From contig JAZSEA010000075.1 of the NCBI GenBank assembly GCA_045531455.1, positions 62,001 through 126,000 on the forward strand: a stretch of 64,000 bases of DNA. The letters are read 5' to 3'. The first letter of the stretch is position 1; every line of letters begins with the position of its first letter. The position numbers and the translations under genes are program-made. Source of the DNA: CAG-390 sp045531455. Its GTDB lineage: Bacteria > Bacillota > Clostridia > Oscillospirales > CAG-272. Positions 7,612 to 16,769 of this stretch are shown piece after piece. Below the pieces are notes generated by a model, which saw only the letters and a program-made list of their open reading frames with translations, was not told the DNA's origin and searched no databases.

Positions 7612-8289
7612 ATGACTTACGTAATTTCCAACCCCCACGGTTCTTATACTCAGTTCGTCAGACTTCTTGAGGTTATTAATTTCAGCAAGGATGACGTTAT
7701 GTTCGTACTCGGAGATATCGTTGACTACGGTAGCGAGCCCATGGATCTCCTTTGCGATCTTTCTTTCAGAGAAAACATTTGGGCTATCTCCGGCGAGCAC
7801 GACAGACTCGCTTACAGAATGCTCAAGGGCTTTGACGATATGCTCAAAAACGGCGGAACACCCGATCCCGATTATATCGCAGAGATGACTGATTGGATGA
7901 CCAAGGGCGGCAAATCAACTCTTGATACCTTCCGTACCCTTGATAACGATATGAGAGAAGGTGTTCTTGAATATCTTGAAGAGCTCCCCGCATACGAAAT
8001 GATGAACGCGGGCGGGAAGGATTGGCTCCTTGTTCATTCGAGCGTTGACAACTATGATGCTGATATGGATTTTGAAGATTACGAACCCGATGATTTTTCT
8101 GCCGATGACGGTCTTCGCAAGATCGAGGGTTATACCGTAGTCTGCGGACATCTCCCCACAACCGAGAATTACTCCTGCGATGGTAAGATCTTCAAGGGCG
8201 ACGGATACGTAGCTATTGATTGCGGCGCAGGTCGCGGCGGCAAGCTCGCTTGCTTCTGCCTTGATAACAGCGAGGAATATTATGTCTGA
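7612..8289 (+). CDS. Calcineurin-like (PPP-type) phosphatase with altered metal motifs
   Basis: A 225-residue protein of the calcineurin-like phosphoesterase fold, closest in layout to bacterial PPP serine/threonine or diadenosine-tetraphosphate phosphatases. Motif I reads ISNPHG (residues 5-10) instead of GDxHG, so the first metal ligand Asp is Asn. Motif II GDIVDYG (about 35-41) is intact. Motif III reads GEHD rather than GNHE. Later His ligands occur in LLVHSS and VCGHLPTTEN. Activity may therefore be reduced or need a different metal. It has a GGAGG site and a 16-base gap after the Nif3-like gene. It overlaps the next gene by 8 bases. Confidence 0.82.
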   Translation: MTYVISNPHGSYTQFVRLLEVINFSKDDVMFVLGDIVDYGSEPMDLLCDLSFRENIWAISGEHDRLAYRMLKGFDDMLKNGGTPDPDYIAEMTDWMTKGGKSTLDTFRTLDNDMREGVLEYLEELPAYEMMNAGGKDWLLVHSSVDNYDADMDFEDYEPDDFSADDGLRKIEGYTVVCGHLPTTENYSCDGKIFKGDGYVAIDCGAGRGGKLACFCLDNSEEYYV

Positions 8290-9667
8290 TATCAGAAAGA
8301 ATGATATATTTGAGCTCGATATAACAGCGGTAAGCAATCTCGGCTACGGGGTAGGAAGAACGGAAAACGGAAAAGTCGTCTTTACTCCCGGTGCCGTAAC
8401 TGGTGAACGCGCCGCGGTTAAGATAATCAAGATCACAAAAGGATATCTTGTCGGAAAGCTCGTGAATATCATTAAAGATTCCGAGTTGCGAGAGAAGTGC
8501 GATAAATGCACGGCTCCCGCAACCTGCGGAGGATGTGCTTACAGATTCATTAATTATGAGCACGAGCTTGAGCTTAAGAAGCAGAACGTAAAATCGGAGT
8601 TTGATAAAGTCGGCCTGTCCGAGGTAAAGGTTCTCAATACGGCATACGTTACTGACGAGCTCGACAATGCTGTAATTTGGCATTACAGAAATAAGGCGCA
8701 ATACCGTTTCGCGAAGACTCAAAACGGTATTACAGCGGGTTTTTACGCCTCCGGTACACACCGTGTTATCGGTAATGAATCGTGTCCGCTTCAACCCGAG
8801 ATATTCGGAGAAATTGCAAAAACGGTTTGCGACTTTGCCGAAAAATACAACATTTCCGTTTATGATGAATTGAGTGGAAACGGTCTGCTTCGTCATTTGT
8901 ATATCAGAAGCGGCGCGGGCGAGGCTGGTGAAATATGCGTTTGTTTTGTTATTAACGGCAATGAATTTCCGTATGACGAAAGTCTTGTTGATCTTTTGAC
9001 TTACAAGTTCCCACGAATCGTCGGAATCGTCATTAACGTAAACCGTATGAATTCAAATCTTATCCTCGGAAAAGAATATATGACTCTCTGGGGCAAATGC
9101 GGAATCAGCGACGTATTCTGCGGTGTTGAGCTAGACGTTTCTCCTGCAGCCTTCTATCAGGTAAACCACGATGCCGCAGAGCTTCTCTGCAGAAAGGCTG
9201 CCGATTTAGCAGATCTTAAAGGAGATGAGCACCTTCTCGATCTTTACTGCGGTATAGGTAGCGTAGGACTTTCTATGGCGCATAAGGTGCGGAAGCTTAC
9301 AGGCGTAGAGATCGTGCCCGAGGCTGTCGAATGTGCGGTTAAGAATGCATCGCGCGCGGAAATCAAAAATGCAAGATTTATCTGTGCAGACTCCGCCGAC
9401 GGCGCGGCTGAAATTCTTGCTAAAGCTGACGAGCTACCCGACGTTGTAGTTCTTGACCCTCCTCGAAAAGGGTGTGCTCCTGAGTTGCTTGACTCGCTTA
9501 CAAATGCGGGCATTACAAAGATCATCTATATTTCTTGCAACCCGGCAACACTCGCGCGTGACTGCACCCATCTGGCAAAGCTTGGTTGGAATATCGGGGA
9601 AGTACAACCGGTAGATCTTTTCCCGAGAACGGGACACGTTGAGTCCGTTGTATGCTTGAAAAGATGA
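8282..9667 (+). CDS. rlmD: RumA/RlmD-family RNA (uracil-5-)-methyltransferase
   Basis: SAM-dependent methyltransferase making 5-methyluridine in 23S rRNA (RlmD/RlmCD) or tRNA. It has 461 residues. An N-terminal TRAM-like region (about 10-60) is followed by an Fe-S-type Cys cluster with CDKC and CGGC (about 72-84). The SAM site is LLDLYCGIGSVGL. Near the C-terminus come DPPRKGC and ISCNPATLARD, with the catalytic Cys, then a Glu nearby in the GHVESV end. The start is set at the ATG at 8282 because GAGG lies 6 bases upstream and the homology begins there; an upstream frame extends further but lies inside the phosphatase gene. Which RNA site it modifies cannot be told from sequence. Confidence 0.92.
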   Translation: MSDIRKNDIFELDITAVSNLGYGVGRTENGKVVFTPGAVTGERAAVKIIKITKGYLVGKLVNIIKDSELREKCDKCTAPATCGGCAYRFINYEHELELKKQNVKSEFDKVGLSEVKVLNTAYVTDELDNAVIWHYRNKAQYRFAKTQNGITAGFYASGTHRVIGNESCPLQPEIFGEIAKTVCDFAEKYNISVYDELSGNGLLRHLYIRSGAGEAGEICVCFVINGNEFPYDESLVDLLTYKFPRIVGIVINVNRMNSNLILGKEYMTLWGKCGISDVFCGVELDVSPAAFYQVNHDAAELLCRKAADLADLKGDEHLLDLYCGIGSVGLSMAHKVRKLTGVEIVPEAVECAVKNASRAEIKNARFICADSADGAAEILAKADELPDVVVLDPPRKGCAPELLDSLTNAGITKIIYISCNPATLARDCTHLAKLGWNIGEVQPVDLFPRTGHVESVVCLKR

Positions 9668-10002
9668 CAACACATAATATGAAACTCCAACCCACGCCGT
9701 TTGAAATGATAAAGAGCGGCAAAAAGACGATAGAACTTCGTCTCAATGATGAAAAACGTAAGCTTATCATACCCGGAGATGAAATTATATTTACAAACGT
9801 ATCCACCGGTGAAGAACTCAAAAAGACTGTTTTGAACCTCCATTTGTTTGAAAGTTTTGCTGAGTTATATAATTCGCTTCCATTGTTGAAATGCGGATAT
9901 ACCGAAGATGACGTTCAAAATGCAGATCCATCCGATATGGAGCTGTATTATTCCCGCGAGGAACAAGCCAAGTGCGGCGTTGTTGGTATTGAACTGATCT
10001 GA
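9664..10002 (+). CDS. ASCH-domain protein
   Basis: A 112-residue single-domain protein of the ASCH superfamily, a PUA-like fold presumed to bind RNA. The core KLQPTPFEMIKSGKKTIELR and LNDEKRKLIIPGDEIIF are typical of the clostridial branch, followed by a central helix and a short C-terminal strand. The ATG at 9664 overlaps the stop of the methyltransferase (ATGA); an ATG 12 bases earlier is also possible. Its placement after an rRNA methyltransferase suits an RNA-linked role, but that is inference. Confidence 0.82.
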   Translation: MTTHNMKLQPTPFEMIKSGKKTIELRLNDEKRKLIIPGDEIIFTNVSTGEELKKTVLNLHLFESFAELYNSLPLLKCGYTEDDVQNADPSDMELYYSREEQAKCGVVGIELI

Positions 10003-10042
10003 TTACAATAAAAAATTCAATAACAAGGAGAAAGTGTGGGAA

Positions 10043-10684
10043 ATGAAAAATCGAAATTTTGAAAATCAACTCCCGCAAGGATACAAAGAAGCGTTACATA
10101 TTGATGCCAAAGACGCCAAGACGGGAATCATAATGAATCTCGTATCCTTGCTGATTCTCGGAATCGTTATGGCAATCGCGTATCTGCCTATCAAATTGAA
10201 TAATGTCGATCTATTCGCTGGTTTTATTGACGAAAATCCCGCAAAACCTATGATAGTAATGTCTGTTTTCTGCTTTACTATGTTGGCGTACGTAGTCATG
10301 CACGAGCTTGTACACGGAATTGCATACAAGTGCTTGACGGGCGAAAGGCTCACCTTTGGCATAAGCTGGAGTTGCGCATTTTGCGGAGTTCCTCACATTT
10401 ATTCTTATCGTAGGACCGCTATCATTTCATCCGCGGCGCCGCTAGTATTATTTTCTCTGATATTCGGAGCGGTTACGGTTGCTTTATACTTTGTTTCTCC
10501 TATATATTATTTGCTTTCTGCTGTGATTTTCGGACTTCATCTCGGCGGATGCAGCGGTGATATGTATATCATACTAATGCTTTTGAAATATAATGATCCT
10601 AAAGTCCTGATGAGAGATACAGGACCTGAACAATTCCTATATATTCCCGATTTAGACTGCTATGAAGAAATCAGAAAATCATAA
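10043..10684 (+). CDS. DUF3267 putative zincin membrane peptidase
   Basis: Polytopic membrane protein of 213 residues belonging to the DUF3267 family, described as putative zincin peptidases. Four hydrophobic segments are visible, near residues 28-48, 73-95, 125-150 and 155-175. The HELVHG motif (HExxH) at about residues 91-96 would bind zinc. Function and substrate are unknown. The start is uncertain: AAGGAG at 10025-10030 lies 12 bases before ATG 10043 but only 3 before an in-frame GTG at 10034. It overlaps the next gene by 23 bases. Confidence 0.8.
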   Translation: MKNRNFENQLPQGYKEALHIDAKDAKTGIIMNLVSLLILGIVMAIAYLPIKLNNVDLFAGFIDENPAKPMIVMSVFCFTMLAYVVMHELVHGIAYKCLTGERLTFGISWSCAFCGVPHIYSYRRTAIISSAAPLVLFSLIFGAVTVALYFVSPIYYLLSAVIFGLHLGGCSGDMYIILMLLKYNDPKVLMRDTGPEQFLYIPDLDCYEEIRKS

Positions 10685-11846
10685 TTATGATATTGCAGTT
10701 TGCGGCGGCGGTATTGCGGGCATATCAGCTGCTTTGTCTGCCGCAAGAGAAGGCAAAAAAGTAATTCTCTTTGAAAAAGAATACATACTCGGAGGTCTCG
10801 GCACCGCAGGCCTTGTAACCATCTATCTGCCGCTTTGCGACGGTTTGGGGCATCAGGTATCCTTCGGAATTGCTGAAGAGCTTTTGAGGCTTTCTATCAA
10901 ATATGGCGCTGAGGCTAAATATCCCGAAAATTGGCTCGACGGCATCGGAACCAAAACAGAGAATGACAAGCGTTTTCAGGTTCGCTACAACGCGCAGGTC
11001 TTTGCTATCCTTGCCGAACAGCTTCTTGCAGACACAGGCGTAGATATTATGTACGGTAGCTACGTTATCGGCACAGACGTTTCGGATGGCAAGATAAAAA
11101 GCTTGTCGGTGGTTAATAAATCGGGAATTACAGATTATTCTGTGAAGTCGGTAGTTGACGCTACCGGAGACGCAGATATTGCGGAATTTGCCGGTGCGCC
11201 TACAGATACATATAAACCCGGTAATATAATTGCCGCTTGGTATTATTTCACCGAAAATGGAAAATATGATCTCAAAATTCTCGGCAATTCAAGTAAACAG
11301 AAAAATTTGCCCGATGATGACGATCTCAGAAGGCTGTTTGACAAACGCTTTGGTGGAATAGATGCCGAAGAGATTTCCGAAATGGTTAGGGCTTCGCATA
11401 AACTGCTTATGTATAATTGGCTTGAGAGAAGAGAAAAAGATGATAGCTCTGTCATCTCAACGATCGCCACGATCCCTCAGCTCAGAATGACACGCAGGAT
11501 CATCGGAGAATACACGCTCGGTCTCGAAGAAATGCACAAGCGTTTCAATGATTCAATAGGTATGGTTTCCGATTGGCGCAAGCGCGGACCTATCTATGAA
11601 GTCCCATTCAGAACACTTTTCAGCAGCTCTGTAAAGAATCTGATAATGGCAGGAAGATGCACTTCTGTTACCGATGAGCTATGGGACGTGATGCGTGTGA
11701 TTCCTTGCTGTGCGGTCACGGGACAAGCCGCGGGAACAGCCGCAGCTATGACTGATGATTTTTCTACTCTTGATATCTCAGAACTTCAAAAGAAGCTTGA
11801 AAATAACAGAGTTGTACTCCACGAAACCTCAATAATCGAGAAATGA
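10662..11846 (+). CDS. FAD-dependent oxidoreductase (FAD_oxidored family)
   Basis: A 394-residue flavoprotein. The N-terminal dinucleotide motif VCGGGIAGISAALSAAREG (about 13-31) binds FAD, followed by GGLGTAGLV. A second FAD contact ATGDADIAEFAG is near residue 165, and the C-terminal NLIMAGRCTSVTDE closes the flavin site. The layout matches the PF12831 group, whose substrates are mostly unknown. It is a paralog of the gene at 18336-19640. It overlaps the DUF3267 gene by 23 bases and is the first accessory gene of the run. No signal peptide. Confidence 0.86.
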   Translation: MKKSENHNYDIAVCGGGIAGISAALSAAREGKKVILFEKEYILGGLGTAGLVTIYLPLCDGLGHQVSFGIAEELLRLSIKYGAEAKYPENWLDGIGTKTENDKRFQVRYNAQVFAILAEQLLADTGVDIMYGSYVIGTDVSDGKIKSLSVVNKSGITDYSVKSVVDATGDADIAEFAGAPTDTYKPGNIIAAWYYFTENGKYDLKILGNSSKQKNLPDDDDLRRLFDKRFGGIDAEEISEMVRASHKLLMYNWLERREKDDSSVISTIATIPQLRMTRRIIGEYTLGLEEMHKRFNDSIGMVSDWRKRGPIYEVPFRTLFSSSVKNLIMAGRCTSVTDELWDVMRVIPCCAVTGQAAGTAAAMTDDFSTLDISELQKKLENNRVVLHETSIIEK

Positions 11847-11853
11847 GAATGCT

Positions 11854-12804
11854 ATGAAAAAAGTAATTATGATTATCATAAAGATTTTACTTATCGCAGT
11901 TATTTCTGTAATAGCACTTATTCTGCTCGGAATTATCGGGCTGAACATTGCTAAACATTTTATTTATAACGATTATTATTCAGCAAAAACCAACGTATGC
12001 ACGAATCCCGGGCTCAACGACGGCTTTGTATGCCAGGGAATCGCCGTATCCGAAGAGAACAACGTGATACTTGTCTGCGGATATATGAAGGACAAGTCGA
12101 ATTCGAGAATCTACGTAACTGATTTTGAGAGTAATTCATATTACGTAGAACTCACAAGAGACGGTGAAAAGTACACGGGACACGCCGGCGGTCTCGCTAT
12201 TACAGGAGATACAGTATACATAGCGAACGCAAAAAAGATATACTCATTCCCGCTTAAGTCTGTTCTTGATGCTTCAAACGGCAATGTTGTTGACATAGGC
12301 TCGGGAACTAAAGTCAATACAAATGCTTCATTTGTATATACCGATGAGGAATTCCTTTACGTTGGAGAATTCCATGACGGCGGTAAATACGTTATAGAAG
12401 GTCACGAGAATGAAACTGCTGAAGGAACTCATTATGCGATCTGTACAAAATATTCCCTCGACGATCTGTCGACACCCGTAGCAGTCTACACGCTCAGAAA
12501 CAATGTGCAGGGTATTTGCTTTACTCCTGACGGAAAGATCGTTCTTTCAACCTCTTACGGGCTTACAGACACGATCTATTACGTTTACAATGCAGATGAT
12601 TTAACAGATTCCGGTAAGAAATTTGACGGTGCGCCCGTTTATTATCTTGACAAGCTTGAAAATGAGATACACGGCCCCGCTATGGGTGAAGATCTCGACT
12701 ACTATGACGGAAAAATCATTACTCTTACTGAAAGTGCTTCCGATAAATACATATTCGGCAAGCTTTTCGGCGCAACAAAAATCGTTGCTTTAGAAATTAA
12801 CTGA
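11854..12804 (+). CDS. Membrane-anchored beta-propeller-like protein
   Basis: A 316-residue protein with an N-terminal membrane anchor (about residues 6-33) and an extracellular part rich in beta-strand repeats of the type NVILVCGYM, DTVYIANAKKIYSF, FLYVGEFH and KIVLSTSYG. These are spaced like blades of a six-bladed propeller. I recognise no catalytic residues. It may bind a carbohydrate or peptide at the cell surface; this is inference from the fold-like pattern. It is 8 bases after the FAD oxidoreductase and 20 before the MBL-fold gene. Confidence 0.72.
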   Translation: MKKVIMIIIKILLIAVISVIALILLGIIGLNIAKHFIYNDYYSAKTNVCTNPGLNDGFVCQGIAVSEENNVILVCGYMKDKSNSRIYVTDFESNSYYVELTRDGEKYTGHAGGLAITGDTVYIANAKKIYSFPLKSVLDASNGNVVDIGSGTKVNTNASFVYTDEEFLYVGEFHDGGKYVIEGHENETAEGTHYAICTKYSLDDLSTPVAVYTLRNNVQGICFTPDGKIVLSTSYGLTDTIYYVYNADDLTDSGKKFDGAPVYYLDKLENEIHGPAMGEDLDYYDGKIITLTESASDKYIFGKLFGATKIVALEIN

Positions 12805-12824
12805 CAAGCTTGTGAGGTATTCTT

Positions 12825-14210
12825 ATGGCAAAAATCACCGACTATATTATTGTTATACCTGATAAACCTACCGAAAATGAACTCAGGGCGGCTTCTTTTA
12901 TCAGAGAGAACGTAAAGCTCGTCTGTGGCAAAAAGTTAAAGATCGTATCAGATGCTTGTGAACCAGTTACAAAGGAAATTGTTGTAGGACAGACTTCTCG
13001 CGAGATTGTTGATAATTTGTCTCTTAATAGGTACCGTGAACCGAACACTGGCGGTATATGGGAATATGTAATTAAAAAGGTTGGAGATCGTTTATATTTA
13101 ACAGGCCTCGGACATGAACCTGCCGAAGAATTACCGTTCACGACCTCCTATAGGCATCTTGACGACGGAAAGCTCGGCACAGTTATGGCTGCTTATCACT
13201 TTGTCGAAGATATTCTTGGGTATGATTTTATCTATAGCGCGTACATTGATTTTCCCGAAAATCCCGATATTTGTATGCCTGAAGAATATGATTACGAATT
13301 TACCCGCGAGGCGTTGCGCTCTAAAGATCCTATTCTGTATGAAGGTGCGGCTTTTTACGGCTTGCACGTTTGCGAGGATCTGCATTGCAATACGGGCGGT
13401 ATGATCTTCAAGAGCAGAACCGGAAAAATTGTTGTTGTCGATGGAGGCAGACCTGCGGAAACCGACAGATTTCTTCGTATTCTCAAAAAGATCAGCGGGG
13501 AAGAAGTACCACATGTTGATGCTTGGCTCTTCTCGCATCTTCACGTAGATCATTATGGTGTGTATTATAAGCTTTGCTCTGATGAAAAGTATTCAGGAGC
13601 TATTACAGTTGATCGTTTCTATAATCATTTGCTCCCGGAGGAGTTTTACACTTCGCTCGCCAAGGAGCGTATCGCAAACGCGCCAGTCATTTTATCAGCA
13701 ATGCTATCCGATAATTCACCTACCGGTGCAGAATCCGTAATTGTTAATGTGGGGGATGTAATTAAGATCGACGAGCTTGAATTTGAAGTACTTCACGTTC
13801 CCGATATTGCGGACGCTGCTGATATGAATATGAACAACTCGAGCGTGGTTTATAAAATGACTTACGACGGAAAGCAAACAATGCTTCTGCTTGCTGATGC
13901 AGAATGGATCTGCAGTAACGATCTTGTCGAGAATTGCGCGGGTAAGCTCAAGAGTGATATAGTTCAGGTAGGTCATCACGGTTGCGGAAACGTATCGGAA
14001 AAATGTTATGAGCTTATCGATGCTGATGTATATATATGGCTGCTTGGAGAAAAATTCTGGTACAGTGATTGCGGCGAAGGTCTCAATACGCATAACACGG
14101 GAGTCATTCGTTCAAGAGCATATATGATGCGCAACAATCCCAAAAAGGAAAATATCCATATCGCTATGAATGATATAATTTCTTTACCATTGCCTATAAA
14201 AATTTATTGA
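12825..14210 (+). CDS. MBL-fold hydrolase with GH67N/DUF4838-like N-terminal domain
   Basis: A 461-residue protein with two parts. Residues 1-160 resemble the N-terminal domain of alpha-glucuronidases and DUF4838 proteins: YIIVIPDKPTENELRAASFI, then KEIVVGQTSRE, a strand-rich part, and a segment ending in FVEDILGYDFIYSAY. Residues 185-461 are a metallo-beta-lactamase fold of the ComEC/Rec2-like type. It has VVDGG, HLHVDH at 238-243, LLADAEW and VGHHGCGN. There is no signal peptide, unlike the 732-residue paralog at 46151. The substrate is unknown. It is 13 bases before the nitrilase-GDPD fusion, so both probably act on one compound class. Confidence 0.78.
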   Translation: MAKITDYIIVIPDKPTENELRAASFIRENVKLVCGKKLKIVSDACEPVTKEIVVGQTSREIVDNLSLNRYREPNTGGIWEYVIKKVGDRLYLTGLGHEPAEELPFTTSYRHLDDGKLGTVMAAYHFVEDILGYDFIYSAYIDFPENPDICMPEEYDYEFTREALRSKDPILYEGAAFYGLHVCEDLHCNTGGMIFKSRTGKIVVVDGGRPAETDRFLRILKKISGEEVPHVDAWLFSHLHVDHYGVYYKLCSDEKYSGAITVDRFYNHLLPEEFYTSLAKERIANAPVILSAMLSDNSPTGAESVIVNVGDVIKIDELEFEVLHVPDIADAADMNMNNSSVVYKMTYDGKQTMLLLADAEWICSNDLVENCAGKLKSDIVQVGHHGCGNVSEKCYELIDADVYIWLLGEKFWYSDCGEGLNTHNTGVIRSRAYMMRNNPKKENIHIAMNDIISLPLPIKIY

Positions 14211-14222
14211 CGGAGAAATATT

Positions 14223-15860
14223 ATGAAAGCTTGTATTGTTCAACCTCTTTATTCTGCAGATTGGTCCGATTCCGAGAAGCTTTTTGCTTGGGAAATGGAT
14301 ATTATGGACAAGTGTGATGATTCGCTTGATCTGATCGTTCTTCCCGAGGCGACCGATGTTCCTGCGTATGCCAAAACTCGCGAGCAGTTTCTCGAAAGCT
14401 ATAATCGCTATAATAAAGCAATCCTCGAAAAAGCTTCAGAAACAGCCAAAAGATGCAATAGCGTCCTATTTATTAATGCACTCTATGATTCGGGAGTCGG
14501 ACTTATAAATACAACCTATGCTTTTAATCGTGAAGGTAAGATTGTTGGTCGTTATTATAAGCAGCATCCGACAAACGGCGAGGTGTTCAAGAGAGAACTT
14601 GACAGCGCATACTCCTATGAATTTTCGGAACCGTACTTCGTAGATATAGATGGAGTACGTTACTGTTTCCTTACCTGCTATGATTTTTATTTCTACGAGA
14701 ATTTTGCAAACATTGCGCGCAGGCGCCCAGATGTTATCATCGGATGCTCGCATCAGCGCACCGACAGACATGATGCACTCGACACTATGTCGCGCTTCCT
14801 CGCATATAACACAAATGCCTACGTTGTTCGTTCCTCGGTCAGTATGGGCGAGGAATCTAAAATCGGCGGTGGCAGTATGATCGTTGCTCCCGAGGGAGTT
14901 ACATTGATCAATATGGAATCGCGCGTCGGTATGGAAATCTGTGAGTTTGATCCTCACAGAAAGTATTATAAACCCGCGGGATTCGGCAACCCCGAGATCG
15001 CCCATTATGAATATATCGAGCACGGCAGACGTCCATGGAAATACAGACCCGCGGGAAGTGCTATCTCCTTGCCCGACCATCTTATGTCGTATCCCAGACT
15101 TTGCGCACACAGAGGCTTTAATACTGCTGCTCCCGAAAATAGCCTTCCTGCATTCGGTGCAGCAGTTGCATTAGGTGCTCCGGAAATCGAATTCGATCTT
15201 TGGGAAACCAAGGATGGAGAGATCGTTTCTATTCATGACAGCAAGCTTGACAGAGTTTCAGATGGTTCGGGATACGTATGGGAATATTCTCTCGAAGAAC
15301 TAAAAGCATTCAACTTCGGTAAAGGTTATAACGGAGTATACGACGGCCTTAAAGTTTTGACATTTGAGGAAATACTCCGCAAATTCTCATCCCACGTTAT
15401 TATGAACATTCATATCAAGAGCAGAAGCAACAAGGAGCCTCTCCCCGAGAGCTACTTGAAGAAGATCATCTCTCTTATCGATATTTACGATTGTGAAAAA
15501 TACGTATACTTTATGAGCGGTAACGATCACGTTCTGAAGCAGCTTGGCATACTTGCGCCTCATCTTGAGAGATGTGTCGGAGGCGGAGACGCAAAGGATC
15601 TCGTTGTTGAACGTGCTATTGAAATGGGTTGCGAAAAGGTTCAGTTCTTTAAGGAACACATTTCTAAGGAGAAGGTCGATCTCGCTCACGAACACGGTAT
15701 AATCTGTAATGCATTCTATGCCGATACCGTTGAAAAGGCCGAAGAGTATTTCGCAATGGGTGTCGATTGCATACTGACAAACGATTATCAACGTATGTAT
15801 AACGCTTTTAAAGACAGACTTGACACGGGATGCGCTATTCCCACAAGAGCAAAAAAGTAA
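14223..15860 (+). CDS. Fusion of a nitrilase-fold amidase and a glycerophosphodiesterase domain
   Basis: A 545-residue two-domain enzyme. Residues 1-250 form a carbon-nitrogen hydrolase with the full triad in place: Glu42 (LPEATD), Lys113 (YYKQHP) and Cys152 (LTCYDFYF). Residues 285-540 form a GDPD-type TIM barrel with AHRGFN (His296), APENS (Glu305), IEFD (Glu323, Asp325) and SIHDSKLDR (His338). These correspond to the metal and general acid/base residues of glycerophosphodiester phosphodiesterases. No signal peptide is seen, so it is cytoplasmic. One protein would thus cleave both an amide (or nitrile) and a phosphodiester. The ORF is continuous with no sign of frameshift. The physiological substrate is unknown. 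Confidence 0.85.
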   Translation: MKACIVQPLYSADWSDSEKLFAWEMDIMDKCDDSLDLIVLPEATDVPAYAKTREQFLESYNRYNKAILEKASETAKRCNSVLFINALYDSGVGLINTTYAFNREGKIVGRYYKQHPTNGEVFKRELDSAYSYEFSEPYFVDIDGVRYCFLTCYDFYFYENFANIARRRPDVIIGCSHQRTDRHDALDTMSRFLAYNTNAYVVRSSVSMGEESKIGGGSMIVAPEGVTLINMESRVGMEICEFDPHRKYYKPAGFGNPEIAHYEYIEHGRRPWKYRPAGSAISLPDHLMSYPRLCAHRGFNTAAPENSLPAFGAAVALGAPEIEFDLWETKDGEIVSIHDSKLDRVSDGSGYVWEYSLEELKAFNFGKGYNGVYDGLKVLTFEEILRKFSSHVIMNIHIKSRSNKEPLPESYLKKIISLIDIYDCEKYVYFMSGNDHVLKQLGILAPHLERCVGGGDAKDLVVERAIEMGCEKVQFFKEHISKEKVDLAHEHGIICNAFYADTVEKAEEYFAMGVDCILTNDYQRMYNAFKDRLDTGCAIPTRAKK

Positions 15861-15875
15861 TGAAGGTATTTCGTA

Positions 15876-16754
15876 ATGACCGATAAGAAAAGACTGTCTT
15901 TTGTCTTCATTATACTCGCGGGTATCTGTTGGGGAACATCACCTATCTTTGTTCATTATCTTACTCCATACGGTTTTACCTCGTTACATATGACAGCAGT
16001 CAGAGGAACGGTATCGTTTATCTGTATGCTATTATACGTTTTGATTGTTGACAGAAATCTCTTTAAGACAAAAATCAAGGATATCGTTTTGTTCGCATTC
16101 ATTGGACTTACGCTGTTTGGAACGGCTTTCTGTTACTATAGTGCAATGCAGATGACTTCAACTGCAACTGCAGTAGTTCTGATGTACACCGCGCCGATCT
16201 ACGTTATGCTGTTTTCGGTGTTTTTTCTCGGAGAAAAGTTTTCAAAGACCAAGCTTATAGCGCTTGTTTTGATGCTTATCGGATGCTGTCTCGTTTCAGG
16301 AATTATATCTGGATTAAAACTTAACATACCAGGAATCCTTGTCGGAATACTGACAAGCCTTGTTTATGCCGCTTACAATATTCTGACTAAAATTTCTATG
16401 CAAAAGAAGCGAGAACCTGTGACGGTAACACTATACAGTTTTATGTTCATGAGTATTATTTCGATTGCTGTATGCAATCCCGCTTCGCTAATCGATAAGA
16501 TTTCACAATTTCTATCAGTTACCATCCCGCTTTCAGTAGGACTTGGAATCGTTACATTCGTCATGCCGTATTTTCTCTTCACGTGGTCTATGAAACATCT
16601 TTCAGCAGGTATTGCGTCAGCTTTAAGTGTTGTTGAACCTATGGCTGCAACAATTTTCAGTGCTGTATTGTTTTCAGAGATTCCTGATATTCCTACAATA
16701 ATAGGTATCGTACTTATTCTTGGCGCAGTCTATCTTTTGGGAAGATCTGAATAA
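15876..16754 (+). CDS. EamA/DMT-family transporter
   Basis: A 292-residue membrane protein with ten hydrophobic segments in two EamA repeats (about residues 5-140 and 150-290). It shows family marks such as GICWGTSPIF near the start and SALSVVEPMAATIFSAVLF near the end. DMT carriers usually export amino acids, bases or other small metabolites, less often import them. It lies 15 bases after the nitrilase-GDPD fusion in the same run, so it may move a substrate or product of that enzyme. Confidence 0.9.
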   Translation: MTDKKRLSFVFIILAGICWGTSPIFVHYLTPYGFTSLHMTAVRGTVSFICMLLYVLIVDRNLFKTKIKDIVLFAFIGLTLFGTAFCYYSAMQMTSTATAVVLMYTAPIYVMLFSVFFLGEKFSKTKLIALVLMLIGCCLVSGIISGLKLNIPGILVGILTSLVYAAYNILTKISMQKKREPVTVTLYSFMFMSIISIAVCNPASLIDKISQFLSVTIPLSVGLGIVTFVMPYFLFTWSMKHLSAGIASALSVVEPMAATIFSAVLFSEIPDIPTIIGIVLILGAVYLLGRSE

Positions 16755-16769
16755 TAAAGGAGTATAGAT

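Noticed and set aside
8213..8896. 227-codon minus-strand frame opposite the RlmD-type gene
   Set aside because: Antisense to a gene with clear SAM and catalytic motifs; no start signal.
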